Source: Leptolyngbya sp. PCC 7375
Lineage (GTDB): Bacteria; Cyanobacteriota; Cyanobacteriia; Phormidesmidales; Phormidesmidaceae
DNA length: 64,000 nt
NCBI RefSeq assembly: GCF_000316115.1
Contig: NZ_JH993797.1
Location: forward strand, 1,908,486-1,972,485
Direction: 5' to 3'
Part shown: piece by piece, positions 44,522 through 53,888 of the stretch
Position numbering within the stretch: position 1 is the stretch's first letter
Layout: each line of letters starts with the position of its first letter
Translations under genes and position numbers: made by a program
The notes under the pieces: model-generated
What the model saw: the letters and a program-made list of their open reading frames with translations, nothing else
Told to the model about the DNA's origin: nothing
Databases searched by the model: none

Positions 44522-46057
44522 ATGGCCAAGAAAAATGCTTACAATGATTATCTCAAGCAAACCCTGGGTGGATTAATAGATAAGCTTGAGATTTCAGACC
44601 TACGTAAGGAGTTTCTCAAAAATCGTTGGCTAGACCAGGTTATGTGGCTAGAAGGACGTGCCACTAAAGAGCGTAACCAACACTTCAGGCTCCGCATGAT
44701 CACCATTATTGGGGGTGTACTTGTCCCAGCCATGGTGGGTTTTAGAAGTAATAATGATGATCTTCAGGTGGGAGTTGCTACGACTGCCTTTTTTGTTAGT
44801 CAAGCAGTAGCCATTTCTGCTGCTGTGGAAGAGTTTTTTGGGCACGGTGACAAGTATCGTAATTATCGTAGTACAGCAGAAAGCATGAAGATCGAGGGCT
44901 GGCAGTTTATGCAGCTAGCTGGCCCTTATCGCAAATATAAAGTGCATTCAGACGCCTATAAAATATTTGCCCAACGGGTTGAGTCCTATGTCCAGAAAGA
45001 TGTAGAGGGATTCGTTGCTCGTTTAGAGGAGAAGCAAGATGAGGAGAAGCAAGACGCTGACGAGGCTGTTAACAATGCCGAGAAAGCACTAATGCGTCTC
45101 AATCAGGAGTTAGAAGAACGAGCTCAGAAACTGGAATTAGAAAAAGTTCGCTTAGCTGAACAACAGGTCAGCAGTCAGCCACAAGGTCTAGGAGATGGCG
45201 GTTATTCAGGATCATTGTTGGATATCCAAATGCCACCATCTTCCGAAGGAGAAACTTTTGAAGACAGCAGTCCTGCTGAACCAATGACTGGCGTCCAGTC
45301 CCTGATGTCCTCCTCAAACAAAACGTCTGGTCGACGTCCCGCCCGACAATCATCCAGCAAGACCATTTCATCAACCAGTAATCTGCCGCCTTTAGGTCAA
45401 AATGCACTGGAATGGGAAGAGACTGTTGACTTTCAGGCTCTAAAAACAATTTTAACTGAGCAAAACAGCGTTGTGGAAAGTCAGACCAATGGCGGTTCTG
45501 GTGGAACTGCGGTGGTCAGCGGACCTCAGCTCACTACCCCGGATGAAGTTTCTCAGATTTTGGAATGCCCGTTGGAGGACTGTAAAGTTTATCTGCCTGG
45601 GATCTTGGCCGCCATGAAAAAGTACGATATTTACGACAACTCCGTACTCATTGGTTTGCTAGCGACTATCCGCATTGAAACTGGCGGATTCAAACCAGTC
45701 CACGAGTGGGGAGGCGAGAGCTACTGGAAACGCTATGAAGAACGTGCAGACCTCGGTAACGTTAACCCTGGTGATGGCATTAAATATCATGGCCGTGGCT
45801 ATATCCAACTAACAGGGCGCGCCAACTACAGCACCTACGGTAAAAAACTAGGTGTAGACCTAGAGGGCAATCCCGATTTAGCAATGGATCCCGAAATATC
45901 TGCCCAGGTACTCGCTTGCTACTTTAAAGAGCGTGGCGTGGCTACAGCTGCTCGCGAAGGCGACTGGCGGCGTGTTCGTAAGCTAGTGAATGGCGGTTAC
46001 CATGGCTGGGATGTATTTTCGAAATATGTTGAGCGGGCCCGTGCTCAATTAGCATAG
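44522..46057 (+). CDS. SLATT (DUF4231) two-helix membrane protein fused to a GH19 lysozyme/chitinase domain
   Basis: 511 residues. The N-terminal SLATT/DUF4231 domain (about 25-165) has WLDQVMWLEGRA, two transmembrane helices (about 58-75 and 82-103), then KYRNYRSTAESMKIEGWQF and a long coiled coil to about 215. A disordered linker follows. The C-terminal GH19-like domain (about 345-511) has ATIRIETGGFKPV (catalytic Glu near 386), YHGRGYIQLTGRANYSTYGKKLG and VRKLVNGGYHGWD. SLATT domains are predicted membrane effectors of nucleotide-controlled conflict systems. No signal peptide is present, so the hydrolase domain probably starts on the cytoplasmic side. A SLOG gene follows on the same strand. 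Confidence 0.85.
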   Translation: MAKKNAYNDYLKQTLGGLIDKLEISDLRKEFLKNRWLDQVMWLEGRATKERNQHFRLRMITIIGGVLVPAMVGFRSNNDDLQVGVATTAFFVSQAVAISAAVEEFFGHGDKYRNYRSTAESMKIEGWQFMQLAGPYRKYKVHSDAYKIFAQRVESYVQKDVEGFVARLEEKQDEEKQDADEAVNNAEKALMRLNQELEERAQKLELEKVRLAEQQVSSQPQGLGDGGYSGSLLDIQMPPSSEGETFEDSSPAEPMTGVQSLMSSSNKTSGRRPARQSSSKTISSTSNLPPLGQNALEWEETVDFQALKTILTEQNSVVESQTNGGSGGTAVVSGPQLTTPDEVSQILECPLEDCKVYLPGILAAMKKYDIYDNSVLIGLLATIRIETGGFKPVHEWGGESYWKRYEERADLGNVNPGDGIKYHGRGYIQLTGRANYSTYGKKLGVDLEGNPDLAMDPEISAQVLACYFKERGVATAAREGDWRRVRKLVNGGYHGWDVFSKYVERARAQLA

Positions 46058-46333
46058 ATGGCGTAGCAGGTCGATCTTGAGTTTTTGCTGCTAAAAAATA
46101 CAGTTCTAACTGTAACCAGAGTTCAACCCAATTGGGTTGAAGCATCGGGTCTACTCAGAACTCATTGCAGTTTCAAGATCCGCGATTTTACGCATATATT
46201 TTGCTCGTATACCTAAAAATCAAGTCATTCTATGGATCAAATTGCACAATTTTTACAGGATGGGGGTATTTTGGGGATGTAATTGGGTTAGAAGCACAGG
46301 CCATCTGGCCACCTTTGATAAGAGATATACACA

Positions 46334-47125
46334 ATGCCCAGAACTTCAGCTGACGAACTCGTTGAACATACGTTTTCCAATGGGCAGCTTGCGAAAATAC
46401 TCAAGGTGGCAGACGACACTGGTTACGAAAAAGCTTTATCGCTTGTAGGATTAGCAGGCCCAAGACCGACATTGTTAGTCATCGGCGGTGCCAGTAACAT
46501 GACGGCTGAGAGTCAGGCAAAGCTGCTGCAATTTTTCAATGACACCTTAGCAACTCTGTCAGAACGAATCGGGATTACGGTATTGGACGGCGGCACTGAT
46601 GCTGGCGTTATCCATATGATGGGCCAGGCACGCCACTATGTTAGTGGCCAATTTAATCTAATTGGCGTTGCGCCCTTAAACAGAGTCATTTTTCCAGTCG
46701 GCGCAACTCCACCTCCGCCCTCAGATGATCCCAACTATCCTCCAGTCGAACTGGAACCCCATCACACCCATTTCTTCCTAGTACCCGGTGAAAATTGGGG
46801 GAGTGAATCCCGCTGGTTAGCCAGGTTCTCGTCGGTTTTAGCGGGACATTTTCCATCTATGACCTTATTGATTAATGGCGGTCAAGTATCGCTTCAAGAT
46901 TTGAGGCTGAACCTTGAGTTGGGCAGACACGTAACGATTATTGCCGGCAGTGGCCGATTGGCAGATGCCGTAGCTAATACTATTAGCGGAGTCATGCCCT
47001 CTGAAGATGAAACAGTTCAAAATCTCGTTGATATTTACTACCCTAAACAGCTATCAGTCTTTAACTTGTTATCCAGTTCATTAGATGACCTGAAGACTCA
47101 ATTAAACACATATTTTGATTCCTAA
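46334..47125 (+). CDS. SLOG-superfamily (LSDAT) nucleotide-binding protein
   Basis: 263 residues forming a single Rossmann-like LSDAT domain. Motifs: TLLVIGGASNM (51-56), VLDGGTDAGVIHMMGQAR (85-100), NLIGVAPL, LEPHHTHFFLVPG (140-152), GSESRWLARFSS, LINGG (181-183) and IIAGSGRLADAV (205-213). LSDAT is the prokaryotic SLOG group related to the N-terminal domain of TRPM channels, which in TRPM2 binds ADP-ribose. It is 276 bp downstream of the SLATT-GH19 gene on the same strand; SLOG-SLATT pairing is predicted in nucleotide-dependent defence systems. Likely sensor of an NAD-derived signal; ligand not provable here. Confidence 0.83.
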   Translation: MPRTSADELVEHTFSNGQLAKILKVADDTGYEKALSLVGLAGPRPTLLVIGGASNMTAESQAKLLQFFNDTLATLSERIGITVLDGGTDAGVIHMMGQARHYVSGQFNLIGVAPLNRVIFPVGATPPPPSDDPNYPPVELEPHHTHFFLVPGENWGSESRWLARFSSVLAGHFPSMTLLINGGQVSLQDLRLNLELGRHVTIIAGSGRLADAVANTISGVMPSEDETVQNLVDIYYPKQLSVFNLLSSSLDDLKTQLNTYFDS

Positions 47126-47407
47126 TAGACAAAGCTATCCTGCGGGCATGTAGTCAGCGCTAACCCTCATTTATTAGATAAGGTGTACCCCTTTGAAGCC
47201 AGGCCCAAAATCAATTCTTAAGAATTGAAATCAGCAATTGGCAAGGTATGCTAGAGTTCTATGGCAATGCGTTGCTATATTGGGTAACAATCAGTTTTCG
47301 GTACGATACGCTCACAGTTCAACTCGACCAGTTCAATCTCGACTTCGATTTGATTACTAGAGGGATCTCCGTATAACTCGTTGCATACTTAACCTAGGAG
47401 ATTCTCT
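47126..47407. promoter_or_regulatory. Long leader region of the RNA-binding protein gene
   Basis: The 280-bp gap upstream of the RRM gene contains TTCTTAAGAATTGAAATC hairpin potential at about 47216-47231. AGGAG lies 8 bases before the ATG. Cyanobacterial rbp genes commonly have long regulated leaders; no specific element is proven. Confidence 0.35.
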
Positions 47408-47683
47408 ATGTCCATTTATGTTGGAAATCTGTCCTATGATGCTACTCAGGAGGACATTAATGCCGTCTTCGCTGAGTATGGAACAGTCCAGCGTGTCCAT
47501 CTACCCACAGATCGTGAAACTGGTCGCCCTCGTGGTTTTGCCTTCGTAGAAATGTCTTCGGAAGACGAAGAAACCTCTGCAATTGAGGCTTTAGATGGTG
47601 CAGAGTGGATGGGCAGAGACCTGCGGGTTAATAAGGCTCGTCCCCGTGAACAGCGTGGCGGCGGTGGCGGCGGTCGCTTCTAA
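47408..47683 (+). CDS. rbp: Cyanobacterial RRM RNA-binding protein with glycine-rich tail
   Basis: 91 residues: one RRM with RNP2 IYVGNLSY and RNP1 RGFAFVEM, then a short Arg/Gly tail ([11 protein letters not shown]). This is the typical cyanobacterial Rbp family, often cold-induced and thought to act on mRNA structure or localisation. The start has a strong AGGAG site. It is followed within 102 bp by rpsU, an association usual for these genes. Confidence 0.95.
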   Translation: MSIYVGNLSYDATQEDINAVFAEYGTVQRVHLPTDRETGRPRGFAFVEMSSEDEETSAIEALDGAEWMGRDLRVNKARPREQRGGGGGGRF

Positions 47684-47785
47684 ATGAAAAAGTCTGCCTA
47701 ACTTTGGGTTACGTGTTTTGCACACAACCCTGGTCTATCATGGGGCAGTTGATCTGCCCCATTTTTATCGTTAAAGGAGAATACT

Positions 47786-47998
47786 ATGGCCCAGGTTATC
47801 CTTGGGGATGATGAAGGTATTGAATCAGCACTGCGAAGATTTAAACGGAAGGTTGTGCAAGCCGGTATTTTTTCGGACATGAAAAAGCACCGTTACTTTG
47901 AGACACCTGCTGAAAAACTTAAGCGTAAGGCGATCGCAAAACATCGTCAAAAGCGTTGGAGCCGCAATCGCAGTAATCGCAATAATAATAGAGACTAG
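47786..47998 (+). CDS. rpsU: 30S ribosomal protein S21
   Basis: 70 residues, AAAGGAG before the ATG. Typical S21: short, basic, [32 protein letters not shown] and an Arg/Asn-rich tail (RSNRNNNRD). It binds near the 3' end of 16S rRNA and helps start-site selection. Co-transcribed with the rbp gene and followed by a strong terminator. Confidence 0.95.
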   Translation: MAQVILGDDEGIESALRRFKRKVVQAGIFSDMKKHRYFETPAEKLKRKAIAKHRQKRWSRNRSNRNNNRD

Positions 47999-48043
47999 GG
48001 CAAGCAATTGAGGCTCAAAGCCTGACTCTTAGTCACTGGCATA

Positions 48044-48089
48044 GTCAGCAAAGCGGCGTGGTTGAGTTCAACCACGCCGCTTTGCTGAC
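48044..48089. terminator. 46-bp palindromic bidirectional terminator between rpsU and carB
   Basis: Two exact 22-base arms (GTCAGCAAAGCGGCGTGGTTGA and complement) around GT. The inner stem AAAGCGGCGTGG.../...CCACGCCGCTTT carries A and T tracts, so it can end both the rightward rpsU transcript and the leftward carB transcript. Confidence 0.8.
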
Positions 48090-48213
48090 CGACACATTAC
48101 ACGGCCTCACCCATAACCTCACCCATAAAATGTTTCGCCCTGGGGATCAGCCCATGTCAAGTGTTTATTCGGGTTTAAGCGCTGCCTAAACAAGGCTACC
48201 TAAACAGGACTGC

Positions 48214-51200
48214 CTAAACAAGATAGTCTTGCAAGGCTTTAACCGCTAGCGTTTGTTGCTGCAAGGAACGAATAGCTTCAATGGTTGCTCGCGCACCTGA
48301 CAGGGTTGTAATCGTTGGGATCTTGTAATCAAGGGCTGTGCGACGAATCATTCGATCATCTTCCTGGGCAGTAGCCCCGGTAGGCGTGTTGATAATCAGC
48401 TGAATTTCCTGGTTTTTGATGGCATCAATCACATGGGGCCGACCCTCATGCACTTTGTAGACCAATCTCACATCTAATCCATGGGACTGTAGTACCCGCC
48501 GAGTGCCAGTTGTTGCCATCAGTTGAAACCCTAGTTCTGCAAGTTCCTTAGCAATGGGAACTACAGCTTCCTTCTCGCGATCGTTCATAGAAATGAAGGT
48601 TGTCCCTTGCAAAGGCAACGCCTGACTAGCAGCTAGTTCGGCTTTGGCAAAAGAACGCCCGAAGTCTACGTCAATCCCCATAACTTCGCCGGTAGACCGC
48701 ATTTCTGGCCCTAGCAGCGTGTCAGTACCCGGGAATTTACTAAAGGGTAGTACGGCCTCTTTTACTGAAATATGGTTGGGGATAACTTCTGTTGTCACCC
48801 CCACCTCAGTCAGGGTTCGTCCAGACATAATGAGAACCGCTGTCTTAGCTAAGGGCACACCCGTTGCTTTTGAAACAAATGGCACCGTACGAGAAGCTCT
48901 GGGGTTGGCTTCTAAGATATAAACGTCATCATCTTTAACCGCAAATTGAATATTCATGAGGCCAATCACTTTTAGGGCCTTAGCTAATTTGACGGTCCAA
49001 TCACGAATGATACCCAGGGCTTTATCACTAAGGGTGATGGTCGGTAATGAACAAGCAGAGTCACCCGAGTGGATACCCGCTTGCTCAATGTGCTCCATAA
49101 TGCCACCAATGACAACTTGGCCAGTGCGATCGCAAATGGCATCCACATCCACCTCAATGGCATTTTCCAAAAAGCGATCGATCAAAATTGGATGGTCCGG
49201 TTCTACCTGTACCGCTGTCGTCATGTAGCGCTCTAGATCCTGATCGGAATAGACCACTTCCATAGCCCGACCACCTAACACATAGCTGGGGCGCACAACC
49301 ACTGGATAGTTAATTTTTTGGGCAATCTCCAGGGCTTCCTGATAACTACGGGCAATGCCATTGGGCGGCTGCGTGATCTCCAAATCCCAAAGGATTTTCT
49401 CAAACCGTTCACGGTCTTCAGCCGTATCGATGGAATCAGGTGATGTGCCCCAAATTTTTGTCTGGATAGGCTGACCATCAACTTCCGGTGCACTGCCCAA
49501 ATAGGCTTGCAAAGGTACAGCCAACTTGAGGGGAGTCTGACCACCAAACTGAATAATTATCCCTTCTGGGTTCTCCGCCTCAATAATATTGAGCACGTCT
49601 TCCTTAGTGAGGGGCTCAAAATAAAGCCGGTCACTGGTGTCGTAGTCAGTGGAGACCGTCTCCGGGTTAGAGTTCACCATGATTGTCTCAAAATCATGGG
49701 CCTGTAACGCATAGGAGGCATGACAACAACAGTAGTCAAACTCAATACCCTGGCCAATGCGGTTGGGACCACCCCCCAAAATCATCACCTTTCGCCGATC
49801 AGAAGGTTTGACCTCGTTTTCAGCCTCATAGGTGGAGTAATAATAGGGGGTGTATGCCTCAAACTCTGCGGCACAGGTATCTACCGTTTTATAGACCGGT
49901 GTCACTCCCAAGGACTTACGGTTTGCCCGCACCTGATCTTCATCGGTTTTGGTGGCATAGGCAATTTGGCGATCGCTAAAGCCCTGCTGCTTCACCGCCA
50001 TCATTTGCTCGGCAGTAATAGCCTCTAAGGCTGTACGCTTCAACCATTTTTCAGTGATCAGCAAGTCCTGTAATTTATCAATAAACCAGGGATCGATCCC
50101 GGTGAGTTCATAGATATCTTGAGCGCTGAGCCCGAGCTGTAACGCGTGACGCAACGCAAAGATGCGGTCTGGATTAGGGGATCGCAAACTGGAACGCACC
50201 TTGGAAATGGTGGGAAGATTTTCGTTGCGATCGCAGCCCCAACCAGCACGCCCCGTTTCCAAGGAGCGCAAAGCCTTCTGGAACGATTCTTGAAAGGTAC
50301 GGCCAATGGCCATCGCCTCTCCCACCGACTTCATCTGGGTAGTCAATAAGGGGGCACTTCCAGGAAACTTTTCAAAGGCAAACCGGGGAATCTTAGTTAC
50401 CACATAGTCAATGGTGGGCTCAAAACTAGCAGGCGTTTTCTTCGTGATGTCATTGGAAATTTCATTCAGGGTGTAGCCCACCGCTAGCTTGGCCGCAAAC
50501 TTTGCAATGGGAAACCCCGTGGCTTTAGAAGCAAGGGCAGAACTACGAGACACCCTGGGGTTCATCTCAATAACAATCACAGCCCCCGTATCTGGGTTCA
50601 CAGCAAACTGAATATTGGAACCGCCCGTTTCCACACCAATTTCACGAATAATTTTGATAGATGCATCCCGTAACCGCTGATATTCCTTATCAGTCAGAGT
50701 TTGAGCAGGCGCTACCGTGATCGAGTCTCCGGTATGAATTCCCATGGGATCCAAGTTCTCAATCGAGCAGATGATCACGACATTGTCAGCCAGGTCACGC
50801 ATGACCTCCAGCTCATACTCTTTCCAGCCCAACAGCGACTTCTCAATCAAAATTTGTGATACCGGGCTGGCATCTAAACCGGACTTGGCAATGGTTTCAA
50901 ACTCTTCCTGGTTGTAGGAGATCCCCCCACCGGTCCCACCCAAGGTAAATGCAGGTCGAATGATTAACGGGTAAGTACCAATCTCTTGAGCAATTGCCTG
51001 AGCTTCATCCATGGTCTCAGCCAACCCAGACGGACAGATGCCCACACCAATCCGTTCCATGGCCTCTTTAAATAGGCGGCGGTCTTCAGCCATTTCAATG
51101 GCATCTAACTTGGCTCCAATCAGCTCCACATTGTGGGCCGCTAGAACACCCTCCTTGGCAAGGCTAACAGCAAGATTTAGAGCAGTCTGGCCGCCCATGG

Positions 51201-51465
51201 TCGGCAAGAGTGCATCTGGCTTTTCCTGCTCAATCACCCGAGCCACCAACTCAGGGGTGAGGGGTTCAATGTAGGTGCGATCCGCCGTTTCTGGATCAGT
51301 CATGATTGTGGCCGGATTGGAATTAATCAGCACCACTTCATAGCCTTCTTCTCGCAGAGCCTTGCACGCTTGGGTGCCCGAATAGTCAAACTCACAAGCC
51401 TGACCAATCACAATCGGGCCAGAACCAATTAACAAAATCTTGCTGAGGTCGTTGCGGCGAGGCAT
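48214..51465 (-). CDS. carB: Carbamoyl-phosphate synthase large subunit
   Basis: 1083 residues, full length. Makes carbamoyl phosphate from glutamine-derived ammonia, bicarbonate and two ATP for arginine and pyrimidine synthesis. Two ATP-grasp halves are visible: first half [52 protein letters not shown]; second half [42 protein letters not shown]. The C-terminal allosteric MGS-like domain ([16 protein letters not shown]) follows. The carA subunit is not adjacent, as is usual in cyanobacteria. Confidence 0.97.
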   Translation of the reverse strand: MPRRNDLSKILLIGSGPIVIGQACEFDYSGTQACKALREEGYEVVLINSNPATIMTDPETADRTYIEPLTPELVARVIEQEKPDALLPTMGGQTALNLAVSLAKEGVLAAHNVELIGAKLDAIEMAEDRRLFKEAMERIGVGICPSGLAETMDEAQAIAQEIGTYPLIIRPAFTLGGTGGGISYNQEEFETIAKSGLDASPVSQILIEKSLLGWKEYELEVMRDLADNVVIICSIENLDPMGIHTGDSITVAPAQTLTDKEYQRLRDASIKIIREIGVETGGSNIQFAVNPDTGAVIVIEMNPRVSRSSALASKATGFPIAKFAAKLAVGYTLNEISNDITKKTPASFEPTIDYVVTKIPRFAFEKFPGSAPLLTTQMKSVGEAMAIGRTFQESFQKALRSLETGRAGWGCDRNENLPTISKVRSSLRSPNPDRIFALRHALQLGLSAQDIYELTGIDPWFIDKLQDLLITEKWLKRTALEAITAEQMMAVKQQGFSDRQIAYATKTDEDQVRANRKSLGVTPVYKTVDTCAAEFEAYTPYYYSTYEAENEVKPSDRRKVMILGGGPNRIGQGIEFDYCCCHASYALQAHDFETIMVNSNPETVSTDYDTSDRLYFEPLTKEDVLNIIEAENPEGIIIQFGGQTPLKLAVPLQAYLGSAPEVDGQPIQTKIWGTSPDSIDTAEDRERFEKILWDLEITQPPNGIARSYQEALEIAQKINYPVVVRPSYVLGGRAMEVVYSDQDLERYMTTAVQVEPDHPILIDRFLENAIEVDVDAICDRTGQVVIGGIMEHIEQAGIHSGDSACSLPTITLSDKALGIIRDWTVKLAKALKVIGLMNIQFAVKDDDVYILEANPRASRTVPFVSKATGVPLAKTAVLIMSGRTLTEVGVTTEVIPNHISVKEAVLPFSKFPGTDTLLGPEMRSTGEVMGIDVDFGRSFAKAELAASQALPLQGTTFISMNDREKEAVVPIAKELAELGFQLMATTGTRRVLQSHGLDVRLVYKVHEGRPHVIDAIKNQEIQLIINTPTGATAQEDDRMIRRTALDYKIPTITTLSGARATIEAIRSLQQQTLAVKALQDYLV

Positions 51466-51756
51466 AAGCGAGCGTTGGAGAAATCGAGGGTAACAAATTA
51501 GAGAGTCCTAACAGTCAGGACTCGGATCTAACAAATCCAAATCATTGTAGGGCTTTCTTTCACACCCAAGGCGGAGATTTTGCAGGAGTTTTCAACCATC
51601 TTTGGAGCAAACCACCCGCCATAATGGCCAATGTGCATCAATCATAGGCTGATATTTCCTAAAGTTTAGGAGGTATCTAATCGCCACTGCTGTAAGGATT
51701 CATATCAGGCATGTACTACAAGACGGACAGGCAATATCCATCATTCTTTGCCCATG

Positions 51757-51802
51757 AAAAATGAAAGGGTGCCAACGCTAACGTCAGAACCCTTTCATTT
51801 TT
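51757..51802. terminator. Intrinsic terminator-like hairpin
   Basis: AAAAATGAAAGGGT / ACCCTTTCATTTTT, exact 14-base arms with an 18-base loop and A/T tracts at both feet, about 290 bp upstream of carB. It may block read-through from the lipoprotein gene toward carB. Confidence 0.6.
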
Positions 51803-51830
51803 ATCAGAGTTAATTGGAGGCAACTGAGTA

Positions 51831-51920
51831 GGAATGTCCAGACTTTTGTGTCAATCGCTAATTTTTAATAAAAAATCAAGGGCTTCAGCCCTCTCCAACA
51901 CCGTTTTGTAGACACTCCCT
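51831..51920. mobile_element. Possible short IS256-like remnant
   Basis: GGAATGTCCAGACTTTTGTG at the left and the complement of GGGAGTGTCTACAAAACGG at the right resemble each other and the IS256-like ends at 28155-28355. Only about 50 bases lie between them. No coding remains were seen. This is a tentative call. Confidence 0.35.
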
Positions 51921-51922
51921 CA

Positions 51923-51998
51923 CAGCTATGACAAACGGCTGAATGCATCTCTCCAAAGGAGAGGCTGCACCAACAGCCGTTTGCTGCGCCCATAGCTG
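51923..51998. repeat. Nested three-stem inverted-repeat element
   Basis: Three co-axial stems: CAGCTATG/CATAGCTG (outer), CAAACGGCTG/CAGCCGTTTG (middle, 10 bp) and CTCTCC-AAA-GGAGAG (inner, triloop), separated by asymmetric bulges. All arms are exact complements. It could be a mobile palindromic repeat or a structured RNA; no open frame is involved. Confidence 0.6.
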
Positions 51999-52071
51999 AT
52001 GCTACTTATAGCGTTCAGTAATCACTAATATTGTGAACCATGGGCACCCAGCGATAACCTGGCGTCAACGC

Positions 52072-52392
52072 TTAACCTTCGCCGCCTTCGCCACCTTCGC
52101 CGCCTTCGCCGCCTTCGTCACCTTCGCCAGTAACAGCATCCTTGGCGTCTTCTACAGCACCGTCGACGGTTTCTTTAACTTCACCAGCGGCATCACCAGC
52201 AGCATCTACCGCATCACCGGCAGCATCTACGGCATCGCCAGCGGCATCGCCAGCAGCATCTACTGTTTCACCAGCAGCATCTACCGCATCGCCAGCGGCA
52301 TCGCCAGCATCTTGCACAGTGTCCCCACCACAGGCAGCAACTGTTGCAGCCACACCCAGGCTCAAAAATAACTGAATTGCACGAATCTTCAT
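52072..52392 (-). CDS. Small Ala/Asp/Gly-repeat lipoprotein
   Basis: 106 residues. The signal peptide MKIRAIQLFLSLGVAATVAAC has the lipobox VAAC (Cys21). The mature protein is a tandem repeat of DAAGDAV-type heptads (about 30-80), then EVKETVDGAVEDAKDAV and a (GGE)n-like tail. The heptads would form an acidic amphipathic helix, like LEA-type or cell-envelope spacer lipoproteins. The DNA is a matching tandem repeat (GCATC-x-ACCGCATC units). No family is recognised; the repeat composition makes a strong call impossible. Confidence 0.7.
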   Translation of the reverse strand: MKIRAIQLFLSLGVAATVAACGGDTVQDAGDAAGDAVDAAGETVDAAGDAAGDAVDAAGDAVDAAGDAAGEVKETVDGAVEDAKDAVTGEGDEGGEGGEGGEGGEG

Positions 52393-52731
52393 TTTGCTAT
52401 CTCCGTTTTAATTGGGGTGAATAAACTCACCAAATGTAATTTTGCCTACAAACCAACATTTTCGATTCTTTGATAAAAAAAACTGTGGTTATTGCCCAGT
52501 TTGAATAAGCCAGTCATGCAATAAATAAATTTCAGGTATAGCGATTGCTAATTTAGGGAATGCACTGGTCTAGAGCGATTGCTATTTGACAGTGTTTCAC
52601 AACTAATAGTCATACCGAGGCCCAGCAATGCCGGCATTCATTAATAGGGAATAAATAATAGGAAATAAGGCAGAAGTTAGGCATAGCTATATGATAATTA
52701 CCGGGGGTGTTATTGCGCTCTAATCTCAATA
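52393..52731. other. Intergenic region between divergent genes
   Basis: About 340 A+T-rich bases between the lipoprotein gene (minus) and the ABC ATPase gene (plus). Nothing beyond presumed promoters was recognised. Confidence 0.35.
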
Positions 52732-53880
52732 GTGTCTTCCGCCAATATCGCTAATTCTTTTGCTCTAGTCCTTATGCCCACGGCTTCACAGGTTTCTGAT
52801 TTGACATCAACGGCTTTGTCCACCGTATTGCAACTGCACAAGGTCACAAAACAGTATCAACAGCAGACAATACCGGCTATCAATCAGGTCAGTTTAGAAC
52901 TGTGCCAGGGAGAATTACTGGCCCTGTTAGGACCGTCAGGCTGTGGTAAAACCACCTTGTTGAGAACCATTGCAGGGTTTGAAACATCTGATCAGGGGTG
53001 GATTAAGCTGGCAGAGCAACCGGTGTGTGGTCAAGGTGTAGTTGTGCCACCCGAACGTCGTGATGTGGGGATTGTCTTTCAGGACTATGCCTTATTTCCC
53101 CATCTATGCGTCCTGGACAATGTTGCCTTTGGACTTAAGCATCTCAGGCGTCATCGACGCATGCCTAAAAAACAAATGCAAACCTTGGCTCAAGAGGCCA
53201 TCAGCCTCGTAGGCTTGAATGGGTTTGAGCGCCGTTATCCCCATGAACTATCTGGGGGACAGCAACAGCGGGTCGCTTTGGCTCGCGCCTTGGCCCCTCG
53301 CCCCTCCTTGGTTTTACTAGATGAGCCCTTCAGCAACCTGGATGTGCAGGTGCGGCTTTATTTGCGTCAGGAGGTCCGCAACATCCTTAAGGGGGTGGGC
53401 GCTTCGGGCATCTTTGTCACCCACGACCAACAAGAGGCCTTAGCCATTGCTGATCGGGTGGCTGTCATGCGATCTGGGCATATTGAGCAACTGGGAAGTC
53501 CTGAAGACATTTACAGACAGCCTGCCTCTAGATTTGTTGCAGATTTTGTGACCCAGGCTAACTTTATCGAGGCCCATCGCTCAGCAGGCGGCTGGCAAAC
53601 GGCCTTGGGGTTGGTGGACGAGTCCATGGTGCAACCGACTGAGGCTGACACAGGTACACTCATGTTGCGTCAAGAAGAACTGCATCTCAGCTCGGTAGCA
53701 ACGAATGAAACTGCTCTGATTATTTGCGATCGCGAGTTTCTGGGTCGTGAATACAAATACACCCTCACCCACCCTACCCAGGGCAATTTGCAAGCTCGCA
53801 CCCCGTCCCGTTTTGCCGTCGGTAATTCAGTCCAAATCACAATCAAACCCAACCCTAGTGGGCTGCGTATCTTTATCTAG
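52732..53880 (+). CDS. ABC transporter ATP-binding protein, iron(III)-type (FutC/FbpC-like)
   Basis: 382 residues from GTG 52732; an ATG at 52774 would remove 14 residues. Walker A GPSGCGKTTLL, Q-loop VFQDYALFPHL, signature LSGGQQQRVALARAL, Walker B VLLDEPFSNLD, H-loop FVTHDQQEA. The C-terminal TOBE-like domain (LMLRQEELHLS..., VQITIKPNPSGLRIFI) and the sequence style suit the FbpC/FutC/PotA branch that drives uptake of ferric iron or similar ions. No permease or binding protein is next to it, so its partners are encoded elsewhere. Confidence 0.88.
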   Translation: MSSANIANSFALVLMPTASQVSDLTSTALSTVLQLHKVTKQYQQQTIPAINQVSLELCQGELLALLGPSGCGKTTLLRTIAGFETSDQGWIKLAEQPVCGQGVVVPPERRDVGIVFQDYALFPHLCVLDNVAFGLKHLRRHRRMPKKQMQTLAQEAISLVGLNGFERRYPHELSGGQQQRVALARALAPRPSLVLLDEPFSNLDVQVRLYLRQEVRNILKGVGASGIFVTHDQQEALAIADRVAVMRSGHIEQLGSPEDIYRQPASRFVADFVTQANFIEAHRSAGGWQTALGLVDESMVQPTEADTGTLMLRQEELHLSSVATNETALIICDREFLGREYKYTLTHPTQGNLQARTPSRFAVGNSVQITIKPNPSGLRIFI

Positions 53881-53888
53881 TGCCGAGA

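Larger units (their letters stand above)
51466..52071. other. 605-bp intergenic region with structured repeats
   Basis: No gene seen. It holds a terminator-like hairpin (51757-51802), a pair of IS256-like ends (51831-51920) and a nested inverted-repeat element (51923-51998), all described separately. It lies between carB and the downstream end of the repeat-lipoprotein gene. Confidence 0.5.

Noticed and set aside
52072..52392. Plus-strand frames opposite the repeat lipoprotein
   Set aside because: Simple-repeat DNA stays open in several frames; only the minus strand has a signal peptide with a lipobox.
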